This document shows, piece by piece, positions 1 to 5,929 of a DNA stretch of 8,390 nucleotides. A program made the position numbers and the translations under genes. Source of the DNA: Candidatus Zhuqueibacterota bacterium 4484_219 (lineage in GTDB: Bacteria; Zhuqueibacterota; JdFR-76; 4484-219); assembly GCA_002085035.1 (NCBI GenBank), contig MZGM01000045.1:1-8390 (forward strand). The letters run 5' to 3'. The notes under the pieces were generated by a model. The model did no database searches. It was not told the DNA's origin and saw nothing but the letters and a program-made list of their open reading frames with translations. The first letter of the stretch is position 1. Each line of letters starts with the position of its first letter.

Positions 1-555
1 ATTGGTGGACATGGTGACACAGTGGCCGGCGTTATTGTGGGAAAGAAGGAATTTATTAAACGCGCGCGGAATGAAGTCAATCGCGACATTGGCGCTGTCA
101 TCAGTCCCTTTAATGCCTGGTTGTTATTGCGTGGCCTTAAGACACTACCAGTGCGCATGGAACGACATTCCGAAAACGCAATGAAAATCGCAAAGTATCT
201 CAGCTTTCATCCAAAAGTCAATTGGGTTTCCTATCCCGGCTTGCGAACTCATCCCCAACATGAACTTGCCTGTCGCCAAATGGATGGATTTGGAGGAATG
301 GTTTCTTTCGAAATTAAAGGCGGAAAAAAAGCAGGCGAAACTCTAATGAATTCTGTCAAATTAATGACCTTGGCAGTAAGTTTAGGCGATGTGGATACTT
401 TGCTCGAACACCCCGCTACTATGACCCATTCCAGTTATTCGCTGGAAGAGTTGCATGAGGTAGGCGTTACCGAAGGAATGGTGCGACTTTCAGTAGGCCT
501 GGAAGATGTGAATGATCTTATTGATGATTTGTCTCAGGCCTTGAAGAAGATTTGA
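1..555 (+). CDS. Methionine gamma-lyase-type PLP enzyme, C-terminal part (5' end outside window)
   Basis: This is a cytosolic PLP-dependent enzyme of the Cys/Met metabolism (trans-sulfuration) family. The best guess is methionine gamma-lyase, which converts methionine to methanethiol, ammonia and 2-oxobutyrate. The reading frame is open from base 1 and begins IGGHGDTVAG, the segment that directly follows the PLP-binding lysine in this family (SATKY-x-GHGD), so the catalytic lysine lies just upstream of the window. About 184 residues are present, a little under half of the usual ~400. Family landmarks are RGLKTLPVRMERH (from residue 44), MTHSSYS (141-147) and RLSVGLED (162-169), whose arginine binds the substrate carboxylate. 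A GTG at 22 is only an internal valine, not the start. Cystathionine gamma-lyase or gamma-synthase remain possible, because the residue that best separates methionine gamma-lyase (an active-site cysteine) is off the window. The gene lies 66 bases before the citrate synthase gene. Confidence 0.88.
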   Translation: MGGHGDTVAGVIVGKKEFIKRARNEVNRDIGAVISPFNAWLLLRGLKTLPVRMERHSENAMKIAKYLSFHPKVNWVSYPGLRTHPQHELACRQMDGFGGMVSFEIKGGKKAGETLMNSVKLMTLAVSLGDVDTLLEHPATMTHSSYSLEELHEVGVTEGMVRLSVGLEDVNDLIDDLSQALKKI

Positions 556-569
556 TGGCGTATTTATGG

Positions 570-604
570 TTTGGGGTGGTAATAATCAAATAGAACCACA
601 CAAA
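570..604 (+). other. Imperfect hairpin between lyase and citrate synthase genes
   Basis: The segment TTTGGGGTGGT (570-580) can pair imperfectly with ACCACACAAA (595-604), with one mismatch and one bulged base around a 14-base loop. No T-run follows. It could weakly terminate or process the lyase transcript, but the pairing may be chance. The 66-base gap holds nothing else apart from the citrate synthase ribosome binding site. Confidence 0.22.
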
Positions 605-609
605 TAGAA

Positions 610-615
610 AGGAGG
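610..615 (+). promoter_or_regulatory. Ribosome binding site of citrate synthase gene
   Basis: AGGAGG is a perfect Shine-Dalgarno core, with six bases between it and the ATG at 622. It fixes the start and predicts strong translation of citrate synthase. Confidence 0.85.
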
Positions 616-621
616 AGTCGA

Positions 622-1902
622 ATGGCTAGTTTAAAAGAAAAGTTAGCTGCAAAGATTCCAGCGGAAGTCGAAGAGGTGCGGAATCTGATTAAGGAGCATG
701 GTGACAAGGTTGTTTCCCAGGTTACTGTGAAGCAAGTTTTCGGAGGGATGCGAGGAGTAAAAGGACTGGTTTGCAATACTTCGTTGGTAGAACCGGACAG
801 AGGATTGGAAATTCGAGGTATTCCTATTGCCAAATTGACGGACAAACTACCGGAGGAAATCTTGTGGCTGCTTCTTACTGGGGAGCTTCCGAATCAGGAA
901 GAGCTGGCTTCATTGCAGGAGGATCTGAAAATTCGCCGTAAGGTACCAGAATACGTTTGGGACGTGTTAAACGCCATGCCTGCCGATTCGCACCCCATGA
1001 CTATGTTAAGTACGGCTGTTTTAGTTATGGAAAAAGATTCTGTTTTCAAGAAACGTTACCAGGAAGGAATGAAGAAAACCGAGTATTGGGAACCAACTTT
1101 AGAGGACACTTTAGACCTGGTGGCTCGACTTCCGGTGATTGCGGCTGCTATTTATCGTCAACGTTTCAATAAAGGTCCGCGTATTCCTTCTAATCCTGAT
1201 TTGGATATGGGTGCAGACTATGCCCACATGTTGGGGCTACCCAATCCAAATGGCGAACTCGAAAAATTGATGCGGCTTTACCTGGTGCTTCATAGTGATC
1301 ATGAGGGTGGCAACGTGAGTGCTTTTGTGACCAATATAGTAGGGTCAGCGCTTTCAAATATTTACTATGCTCTGTCAGCAGGTCTTAATGGTTTAGCTGG
1401 CCCACTGCATGGTCTTGCTAATCAGGAATGTCTGCGTTGGGTTCTTATGGTACAAGAAAAATTTGGCGGGGTACCTACTGATGAGCAGCTTCGTCAATTT
1501 GCTTGGGATACTCTCAATGCTGGAAAAGTTATTCCGGGCTACGGTCATGCGGTTTTGCGAGTCACTGATCCGCGTTTTGACGCTTTCCTTGCGTTTGGGA
1601 AAAAATATTGTGCCGATGATCCTGTGTTCCAAATAGTGGCTAAAATATTTGATGTGGTACCGGGAGTACTTAAACAACTACAAAAGGTTAAGGATCCATG
1701 GCCAAATGTGGATGCGGGTTCGGGAGCACTTCTTTATCATTACGGCATGAAAGAATTCGACTACTATACTGTCATCTTTGGTATTTCCCGAGCCATGGGT
1801 GTTTGTTCGCAAGCGGTGATGAATCGTGCTCTTGGTTTGCCAATTGTACGGCCAAAATCAGTAACTACCGATTGGATCAAAAAAACCGTAGGTGCAGCTT
1901 AA
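622..1902 (+). CDS. gltA: Citrate synthase, mitochondrial/eukaryote-like type
   Basis: It condenses oxaloacetate and acetyl-CoA to citrate, the entry step of the TCA cycle, in the cytosol. The protein has 426 residues. It follows the animal mitochondrial enzyme closely: GGMRGVKGLV (41-50), HPMTMLS (124-130), MRLYLVLHSDHEGGNVSA (217-234), NGLAGPLHGLANQE (256-269), VIPGYGHAVLR (303-313), DPWPNVDAGSG (358-368) and NRALGLPIVRPKS (401-413). Recalled pig-enzyme active-site residues H238, H274, H320, R329, D375, R401 and R421 map to H227, H263, H309, R318, D364, R390 and R410. The offset is always 11, so there are no net indels across this half. No targeting peptide is visible. Enzymes of this subgroup are known from Geobacteraceae and several FCB-type bacteria and differ from the hexameric E. 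coli type. The start is supported by a perfect AGGAGG. The gene sits 66 bases after the lyase and is followed by a hairpin. Catalysis in the citrate-cleaving direction cannot be judged from sequence. Confidence 0.97.
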   Translation: MASLKEKLAAKIPAEVEEVRNLIKEHGDKVVSQVTVKQVFGGMRGVKGLVCNTSLVEPDRGLEIRGIPIAKLTDKLPEEILWLLLTGELPNQEELASLQEDLKIRRKVPEYVWDVLNAMPADSHPMTMLSTAVLVMEKDSVFKKRYQEGMKKTEYWEPTLEDTLDLVARLPVIAAAIYRQRFNKGPRIPSNPDLDMGADYAHMLGLPNPNGELEKLMRLYLVLHSDHEGGNVSAFVTNIVGSALSNIYYALSAGLNGLAGPLHGLANQECLRWVLMVQEKFGGVPTDEQLRQFAWDTLNAGKVIPGYGHAVLRVTDPRFDAFLAFGKKYCADDPVFQIVAKIFDVVPGVLKQLQKVKDPWPNVDAGSGALLYHYGMKEFDYYTVIFGISRAMGVCSQAVMNRALGLPIVRPKSVTTDWIKKTVGAA

Positions 1903-1918
1903 GATAGGAAGGTGTGTA

Positions 1919-1950
1919 GGGACCAGGGGCGACTAAACGTTCCTGGTCCC
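1919..1950 (+). terminator. Strong hairpin after citrate synthase gene, without a T-run
   Basis: GGGACCAGG (1919-1927) and CCTGGTCCC (1942-1950) form a perfect 9-bp stem with a 14-base loop, 16 bases after the stop codon. The 3' side continues GCAAGCTGG with no U-tract, so this is not a textbook intrinsic terminator. It may be a Rho-assisted or U-less terminator, or an mRNA 3'-end stabiliser. A nearby CTGGT (1956-1960) offers an alternative partner for ACCAG (1922-1926). Confidence 0.5.
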
Positions 1951-1999
1951 GCAAGCTGGTGTAATTCTAACTTTTTAAAAATCTGAAAGATTTGGGAAA

Positions 2000-2032
2000 T
2001 TGCTTGACTTTGTGGTTTGCGTATCATAACTT
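2000..2032 (+). promoter_or_regulatory. maeB: Possible sigma-70-type promoter for the malic enzyme gene
   Basis: The 161-base gap (1903-2063) contains TTGCTTGACTT (2000-2010), followed by TATCAT (2022-2027) and CATAAC (2025-2030). One pairing is TTGCTT (2000-2005) with TATCAT at a 16-base spacing. The other is TTGACT (2004-2009) with CATAAC at a 15-base spacing. Each is imperfect, but their position downstream of the hairpin and 32-40 bases before the ATG is sensible. No GG-N10-GC sigma-54 element was found in this gap. Confidence 0.35.
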
Positions 2033-2054
2033 TACTGCATAACTACAATTTCCT

Positions 2055-2060
2055 GGAGGA
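2055..2060 (+). promoter_or_regulatory. maeB: Ribosome binding site of malic enzyme gene
   Basis: GGAGGA sits three bases before the ATG at 2064. The spacing is slightly short, but the match is strong, and the protein starts where hybrid malic enzymes normally do. Confidence 0.7.
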
Positions 2061-2063
2061 TAG

Positions 2064-4316
2064 ATGTTAATTCGTGACCAAGATGCCCTGGAATATCATA
2101 GCCAGGGACGCAAGGGTAAAATCGAAGTTATTTCCAGTAAGCCTTGTATTTCTCAGCGTGATTTGTCAATGGCCTATACTCCGGGAGTGGCAGCGCCATG
2201 CAGGGTAATTAATGAAAATCCTGATGAAGTTTTTAATTATACTGCCCGAGGTAATCTGGTAGCGGTGGTGTCGAATTGCACTGCTGTTTTGGGATTGGGC
2301 GATATTGGTCCAATTGCAGGCAAGCCAGTGATGGAAGGGAAGGGAGTGTTATTCAAACGATTTGCAGACATTGATGTATTTGATCTGGAAATTGCCTCGA
2401 AGGATCCTGATGATGTGGTTAAAGTAGTGAAGCTTTTAGAACCTACTTTTGGTGGAATTAATTTAGAGGATATTAAGGCTCCAGAATGTTTCTACATTGA
2501 GGAACAATTAAGACAGCAAATGAATATTCCGGTTTTTCATGATGATCAGCATGGTACAGCAATTATCTCTGGGGCTGCTTTGCTGAATGCTTTAGAATTA
2601 GCAGGTAAGAAAATTGAGGATGTGCGAGTAGTATTCAACGGTGCTGGGGCAGCAGGTATCGCCTGTGCTCGCTATTATGTGAGTTTAGGGGTTAAGAAGG
2701 AAAATATCATTATGTGCGATACCAAAGGAGTTATTTACAAAGGGCGCAAGGAAAAAATGAATCGGTTCAAAGAAGAGTTTGCAGCAGAGACTGATTGCCG
2801 AACTTTAGCAGATGCGCTGAAAGGTGCTGATGTATTTACGGGGCTTTCGGGGCCGAATTGTGTGACCAAGGAAATGGTGCGTTCGATGGCTGATAATCCT
2901 ATTATTTTTGCTATGGCGAATCCTGATCCCGAAATTAGTTATGAAGACGCTAAAGCTGCCAGGCCAGATGCAATCATAGCAACAGGTCGTTCGGATTGTC
3001 CTAATCAGGTCAATAACGTGCTGTGTTTCCCCTTTATTTTTCGAGGTGCATTAGATGTACGTGCACGCGCTATTAATGAAGAAATGAAACTTGCAGCAAC
3101 CCGAGCTTTAGCTGATTTGGCCAAAGAAGATATCCCCGATTCAGTGCTAAAAGCCTATGGCGAGAGCTACCTTTCCTTCGGACGAGATTACATTCTTCCC
3201 AAGCCGTTGGACCCCCGAGTGCTATTGTGGGAGGCACCAGCAGTTGCTAAAGCAGCTATGGAAACTGGTGTCGCTCGCATCCAAATTGACTTGGATAAAT
3301 ATCGAGAACATCTGGAAATACTGCTGGGAAAATCACGTGAGATCATGCGGGTGATTATCAACAAAGCAAAAGCTGCACCTAAGAGGATCGTGTTTCCAGA
3401 AGGAGAAGAAAGCAAAATTTTACGTGCCAGTCAAATCATTCTCGATGAAAAAATCGCAGTTCCCATCCTATTGGGTAATGAACGTGTTATTAAGAAAAAA
3501 ATTAAAAACCTTAATCTTGACCTCAAAAAATTAAAAATTATTGACCCAACCAACTGGGACCGTTTTGAGGACTATGTTCAGGAATTTTATCGATTGCGCC
3601 AGCGACGAGGAGTAACATTGGTAGAAGCTCGTGAATTTATGGCTAATAAAAATTACTTCGGTGCGATGATGGTTCACATGGGAGATGCTGATGGTCTCAT
3701 CTCGGGCATAACTCAACATTATCCGGAAACTATTCGCCCTGCTCTTCAAGTAATACGGATGAGGGAGACCGTAAAACGAGTATCTGGTCTTTACATCATT
3801 ATTACCAAGAACGAGGCAATGTTTTTTGCCGATACCACAGTAAATATTGAACCAACTGCCGAGGAATTGGCCGAGATCGCCTTGTGTGCTGCCGAAGTGG
3901 CAAAACGTTTTGATGTTACACCTAAAATTGCCATGCTTTCTTTTTCAAATTTTGGCAGTACACGGCATCCATTGGCAGAAAAAGTACGTAGGGCTACCGA
4001 AATTGTTCAAGAACGAGCACCAGAACTTATGGTTGACGGAGAAATGCAGGCCGATACGGCTGTGGTGCCGGAAATTATTGAGGAAACTTATCCCTTTTCT
4101 CAGTTGAAGGGACCAGCAAATATTCTTATCTTTCCTGATCTGGAAGCTGGAAATATTGCTTACAAGTTAATGCAAAGAATCGGCGGCGCAGAAGCTATTG
4201 GGCCTATTCTTATGGGTATGCGGAAGCCTGTTCATGTCCTGCAGCGTGGCGCTGAAGTCAATGATATTGTAAATATGACTGCAATCGCCGTAGTAGATGC
4301 TCAGGAGTTGTGTTAG
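2064..4316 (+). CDS. maeB: NADP-type malic enzyme with C-terminal phosphotransacetylase-like domain
   Basis: It decarboxylates malate to pyruvate and CO2 with reduction of NAD(P), in the cytosol. At 750 residues it matches the hybrid MaeB class (E. coli MaeB is close to 760). Residues 1 to about 425 are the malic enzyme: AYTPGVA with Y38, EGKGVLFK with catalytic K93, metal ligands around E141 and D160-D161 in FHDDQHGTA, the dinucleotide loop GAGAAG (193-198) and ANPDPE (285-290). Residues from about 430 to the end resemble phosphate acetyltransferase (RIVFPEGEE at 441-449, LSFSNFGSTRHP at 625-636). In active Pta the motif is LSRG-x5-D; here it is LQRG (726-729) with D734, so the catalytic serine is replaced by Q727. 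The domain is therefore probably not catalytic. In characterised MaeB proteins it binds acetyl-CoA and inhibits the enzyme. The cofactor assignment is from family membership. The gene has its own possible promoter and is followed by a hairpin. Confidence 0.96.
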   Translation: MLIRDQDALEYHSQGRKGKIEVISSKPCISQRDLSMAYTPGVAAPCRVINENPDEVFNYTARGNLVAVVSNCTAVLGLGDIGPIAGKPVMEGKGVLFKRFADIDVFDLEIASKDPDDVVKVVKLLEPTFGGINLEDIKAPECFYIEEQLRQQMNIPVFHDDQHGTAIISGAALLNALELAGKKIEDVRVVFNGAGAAGIACARYYVSLGVKKENIIMCDTKGVIYKGRKEKMNRFKEEFAAETDCRTLADALKGADVFTGLSGPNCVTKEMVRSMADNPIIFAMANPDPEISYEDAKAARPDAIIATGRSDCPNQVNNVLCFPFIFRGALDVRARAINEEMKLAATRALADLAKEDIPDSVLKAYGESYLSFGRDYILPKPLDPRVLLWEAPAVAKAAMETGVARIQIDLDKYREHLEILLGKSREIMRVIINKAKAAPKRIVFPEGEESKILRASQIILDEKIAVPILLGNERVIKKKIKNLNLDLKKLKIIDPTNWDRFEDYVQEFYRLRQRRGVTLVEAREFMANKNYFGAMMVHMGDADGLISGITQHYPETIRPALQVIRMRETVKRVSGLYIIITKNEAMFFADTTVNIEPTAEELAEIALCAAEVAKRFDVTPKIAMLSFSNFGSTRHPLAEKVRRATEIVQERAPELMVDGEMQADTAVVPEIIEETYPFSQLKGPANILIFPDLEAGNIAYKLMQRIGGAEAIGPILMGMRKPVHVLQRGAEVNDIVNMTAIAVVDAQELC

Positions 4317-4356
4317 TACAGTAAACTCGATATTTTTTAGTAGTAACATTGCAATT

Positions 4357-4389
4357 GTCTCTGGTGCTTCCCGGATGGTTACCAGAGAC
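4357..4389 (+). terminator. Hairpin between malic enzyme and receiver genes
   Basis: GTCTCTGGT (4357-4365) and ACCAGAGAC (4381-4389) form a perfect 9-bp stem with a 15-base loop. AATT (4353-4356) and AATT (4391-4394) can extend it by four pairs past one bulged T. No T-run follows; a T6 tract (4333-4338) lies before it instead. It ends 7-12 bases before the ribosome binding site of the receiver gene. It could be a U-less terminator, a processing site, or a structure that tunes translation or downstream expression. Confidence 0.45.
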
Positions 4390-4401
4390 TAATTGATGAA
4401 G

Positions 4402-4409
4402 GGAGGTGA
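4402..4409 (+). promoter_or_regulatory. Ribosome binding site that fixes the receiver gene start
   Basis: GGAGGTGA is an eight-base match to the anti-Shine-Dalgarno sequence. GGAGG lies 7 bases before the ATG at 4414. This makes 4414 the start rather than the in-frame TTG at 4393 or ATG at 4396, which lie before the site and inside or beside the hairpin. Confidence 0.85.
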
Positions 4410-4413
4410 AAAT

Positions 4414-4770
4414 ATGGAAACTATTTTAGTAGTAGAAGATGAAGAGAGTTTGCGATTATTGTACGAACGTGAGCTTACTCGGGAGGGATATCGAGTAATC
4501 TCTGCTGAATCGGGAGAGGAAGCTGTTCAAAAAATAAATGGCGATAGTGTGGATTTAATAGTTCTGGATATCCGGTTAACTGGCATGAATGGTTTGGAAG
4601 CTCTTGAAGAGATGCTCCTAAAGAAACGTAATCTTAAGGTTGTTATTAACACGGCTTATGCCAATTACAAAGATGATTTCAGCTCCTGGTTAGCAGATGC
4701 TTATCTGATCAAATCCTCCGATTTGGACGAGTTAAAATCGACCATTCGTAATTTGCTTCATAAACAATAG
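4414..4770 (+). CDS. Single-domain response regulator (CheY-like receiver)
   Basis: This 118-residue protein is a receiver domain and nothing else. Such proteins take a phosphoryl group from a histidine kinase or phosphorelay and act by binding a partner. The full phosphorylation site is present: acidic pair D9-E10 in LVVEDEE, phospho-acceptor D52 in VLDIRL, T80 in INTAY and K100 in YLIKSS. No DNA-binding or enzymatic output domain follows. The segment NYKDDFSSWLADAYLIKSSDLDEL (84-107) belongs to a receiver subtype common in Nitrospirota, Desulfobacterota and FCB-like genomes. No kinase gene is in the window. The gene starts the tight run receiver-ald-CoA-transferase-NifU domain; the alanine dehydrogenase gene begins 8 bases after its stop. 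The partner is unknown. The nearby sigma-54 activator or a distant kinase are candidates only by position. Confidence 0.93.
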   Translation: METILVVEDEESLRLLYERELTREGYRVISAESGEEAVQKINGDSVDLIVLDIRLTGMNGLEALEEMLLKKRNLKVVINTAYANYKDDFSSWLADAYLIKSSDLDELKSTIRNLLHKQ

Positions 4771-4778
4771 GGCGTTCG

Positions 4779-5909
4779 ATGAATATCGGTGTATTAAAAG
4801 AGAACCCTCAGCGTGAAGGACGGGTGGCTATTACTCCAGCTAATACCCGAGCTCTGGTGCTGCGGAATCACAAGGTTTTTGTGCAATCTGGGGCAGGTGA
4901 AATAAGTCGGTTTTACGATGAAGATTATCTAAAAGAAGGTGCTACTATTGTTTACAATGATGATGAGATTTATGGTCGGTCGGACCTGGTTGTCAAAATA
5001 GCTCCACCCACAGCAGAGGAATACAATCGCATGTTGCCTAATCAGATTTTTATGGCCGCCTTTCATTTGGCGATAGCGCGAAAAGAATGGGTACAAACAT
5101 TGCTGAAAAAAAAAGTTACTGCTATCGGATATGAAGTAATTGAGGAAGATGACGGTAGCTTGCCTATTGTAATGCCAATGAGTGAGATAGCGGGGCAGAT
5201 TTGCATCCAGGTAGCTTGTCAATATTTGCAAAGTGATTATGGTGGACGAGGAATTTTGTTGGGTGGCATCGCTGGGGTACCACCGGCAAATGTTGTGATC
5301 TTAGGAGGCGGAAGAGCGGGCACTTCTGCTGCTCGAGCCGCTATTGGGCTGGGTGCCCAGGTTATTGTCATAGACCATAACCTAAAAAAATTGCAGCGAA
5401 TAAATGAGCTGTTCAATAAGCGAGTAATTACTACTATTTCCAATCGATACAATATTGAAAAAGCTGTTAAATTTGCTGACGTTTTGATTGGTGCAGTATT
5501 GGTTCATGGGCAACGAACCCCCATTTTGGTAACTCGCGAAATGGTTCGTTCCATGCGCCCTAACTCTTTAATTATTGACTTGTCGATTGATCAAGGCGGT
5601 TGTATTGAGACATCTCGTCCTACCACAATTTCTCATCCAACCTATGTTGAGGATAATGTGACTCATTACTGCGTGCCTAATATGCCCACCAAAGTGGCTC
5701 GGACTGCTACTTATGCTTTTAGCAACGCTTCGTTGCCCTTCATTCAGGAAATAGCAGATTTTGGCATAGTGGAAGCTCTCCGCCGAAACCGAGCATTGGC
5801 CCGCGGGGTTTATACCTTCAATGGTGTTTGTACTAACCCTAATATTACTGAAGGCTTTGGTTTGGAATATAAGCCCCTGGCATCATTGTTGGGAAACCAA
5901 AATCCATAA
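4779..5909 (+). CDS. ald: Alanine dehydrogenase
   Basis: It interconverts L-alanine and pyruvate plus ammonia with NAD(H), in the cytosol. The 376-residue length is typical. The N-terminal domain has R15 in REGRVAITP and K73 in VVKIAPP for substrate binding, and H96 in MAAFHLA as the catalytic histidine. The Rossmann domain has ILGGGRAGTSAA with GxGxxG at 176-181. D199 (VIVID) at the end of the next strand favours NAD over NADP. D271 in SIDQGGC corresponds to the catalytic aspartate of characterised enzymes. The segment IDQGGCIETSRPTT followed by HYCVPNMPTKVARTATYA (297-314) is a subtype often seen in Bacteroidota-like genomes. The related transhydrogenase alpha subunit is unlikely, because these alanine dehydrogenase residues are present and no beta subunit follows. 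The ATG has only a weak GGGCG upstream and lies 8 bases after the receiver stop, so translational coupling is likely. Confidence 0.95.
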   Translation: MNIGVLKENPQREGRVAITPANTRALVLRNHKVFVQSGAGEISRFYDEDYLKEGATIVYNDDEIYGRSDLVVKIAPPTAEEYNRMLPNQIFMAAFHLAIARKEWVQTLLKKKVTAIGYEVIEEDDGSLPIVMPMSEIAGQICIQVACQYLQSDYGGRGILLGGIAGVPPANVVILGGGRAGTSAARAAIGLGAQVIVIDHNLKKLQRINELFNKRVITTISNRYNIEKAVKFADVLIGAVLVHGQRTPILVTREMVRSMRPNSLIIDLSIDQGGCIETSRPTTISHPTYVEDNVTHYCVPNMPTKVARTATYAFSNASLPFIQEIADFGIVEALRRNRALARGVYTFNGVCTNPNITEGFGLEYKPLASLLGNQNP

Positions 5910-5929
5910 TCTTAACTTCATGATAACAT

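Noticed and set aside
564..845. Open frame on the - strand opposite the start of the citrate synthase gene
   Set aside because: It lies antisense to a well-supported gene, has no recognisable family features, and its composition follows the opposite codons.
1393..1677. Open frames on both strands inside the citrate synthase gene
   Set aside because: They overlap a gene with an intact active site and show no motif or supported start; they are shadows.
1972..1981. TTTTTAAAAA palindrome in the gap before the malic enzyme gene, considered as a terminator tail or operator
   Set aside because: It lies 22 bases past the hairpin, too far to serve as its U-tract, and a ten-base A/T palindrome is expected by chance in this composition.
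1993..2003. TGGGAAATTGC, considered as a sigma-54 promoter because an NtrC-family gene is nearby
   Set aside because: The GG and GC elements are 5 bases apart instead of about 10, so the spacing rules it out.
4308..4336. Possible promoter TTGTGT (4308-4313) with TATTTT (4331-4336), 17-base spacing, upstream of the receiver gene
   Set aside because: Only three of six and four of six consensus positions match in an AT-rich gap; too weak to annotate.
2866..5562. Similar stretches EMVRSM in malic enzyme (residues 270-275) and alanine dehydrogenase (residues 254-259), suggesting a duplicated segment
   Set aside because: The match is short, and both segments sit in Rossmann-type domains ahead of a beta strand. 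Flanking residues diverge at once, so fold similarity or chance explains it better than recent duplication.
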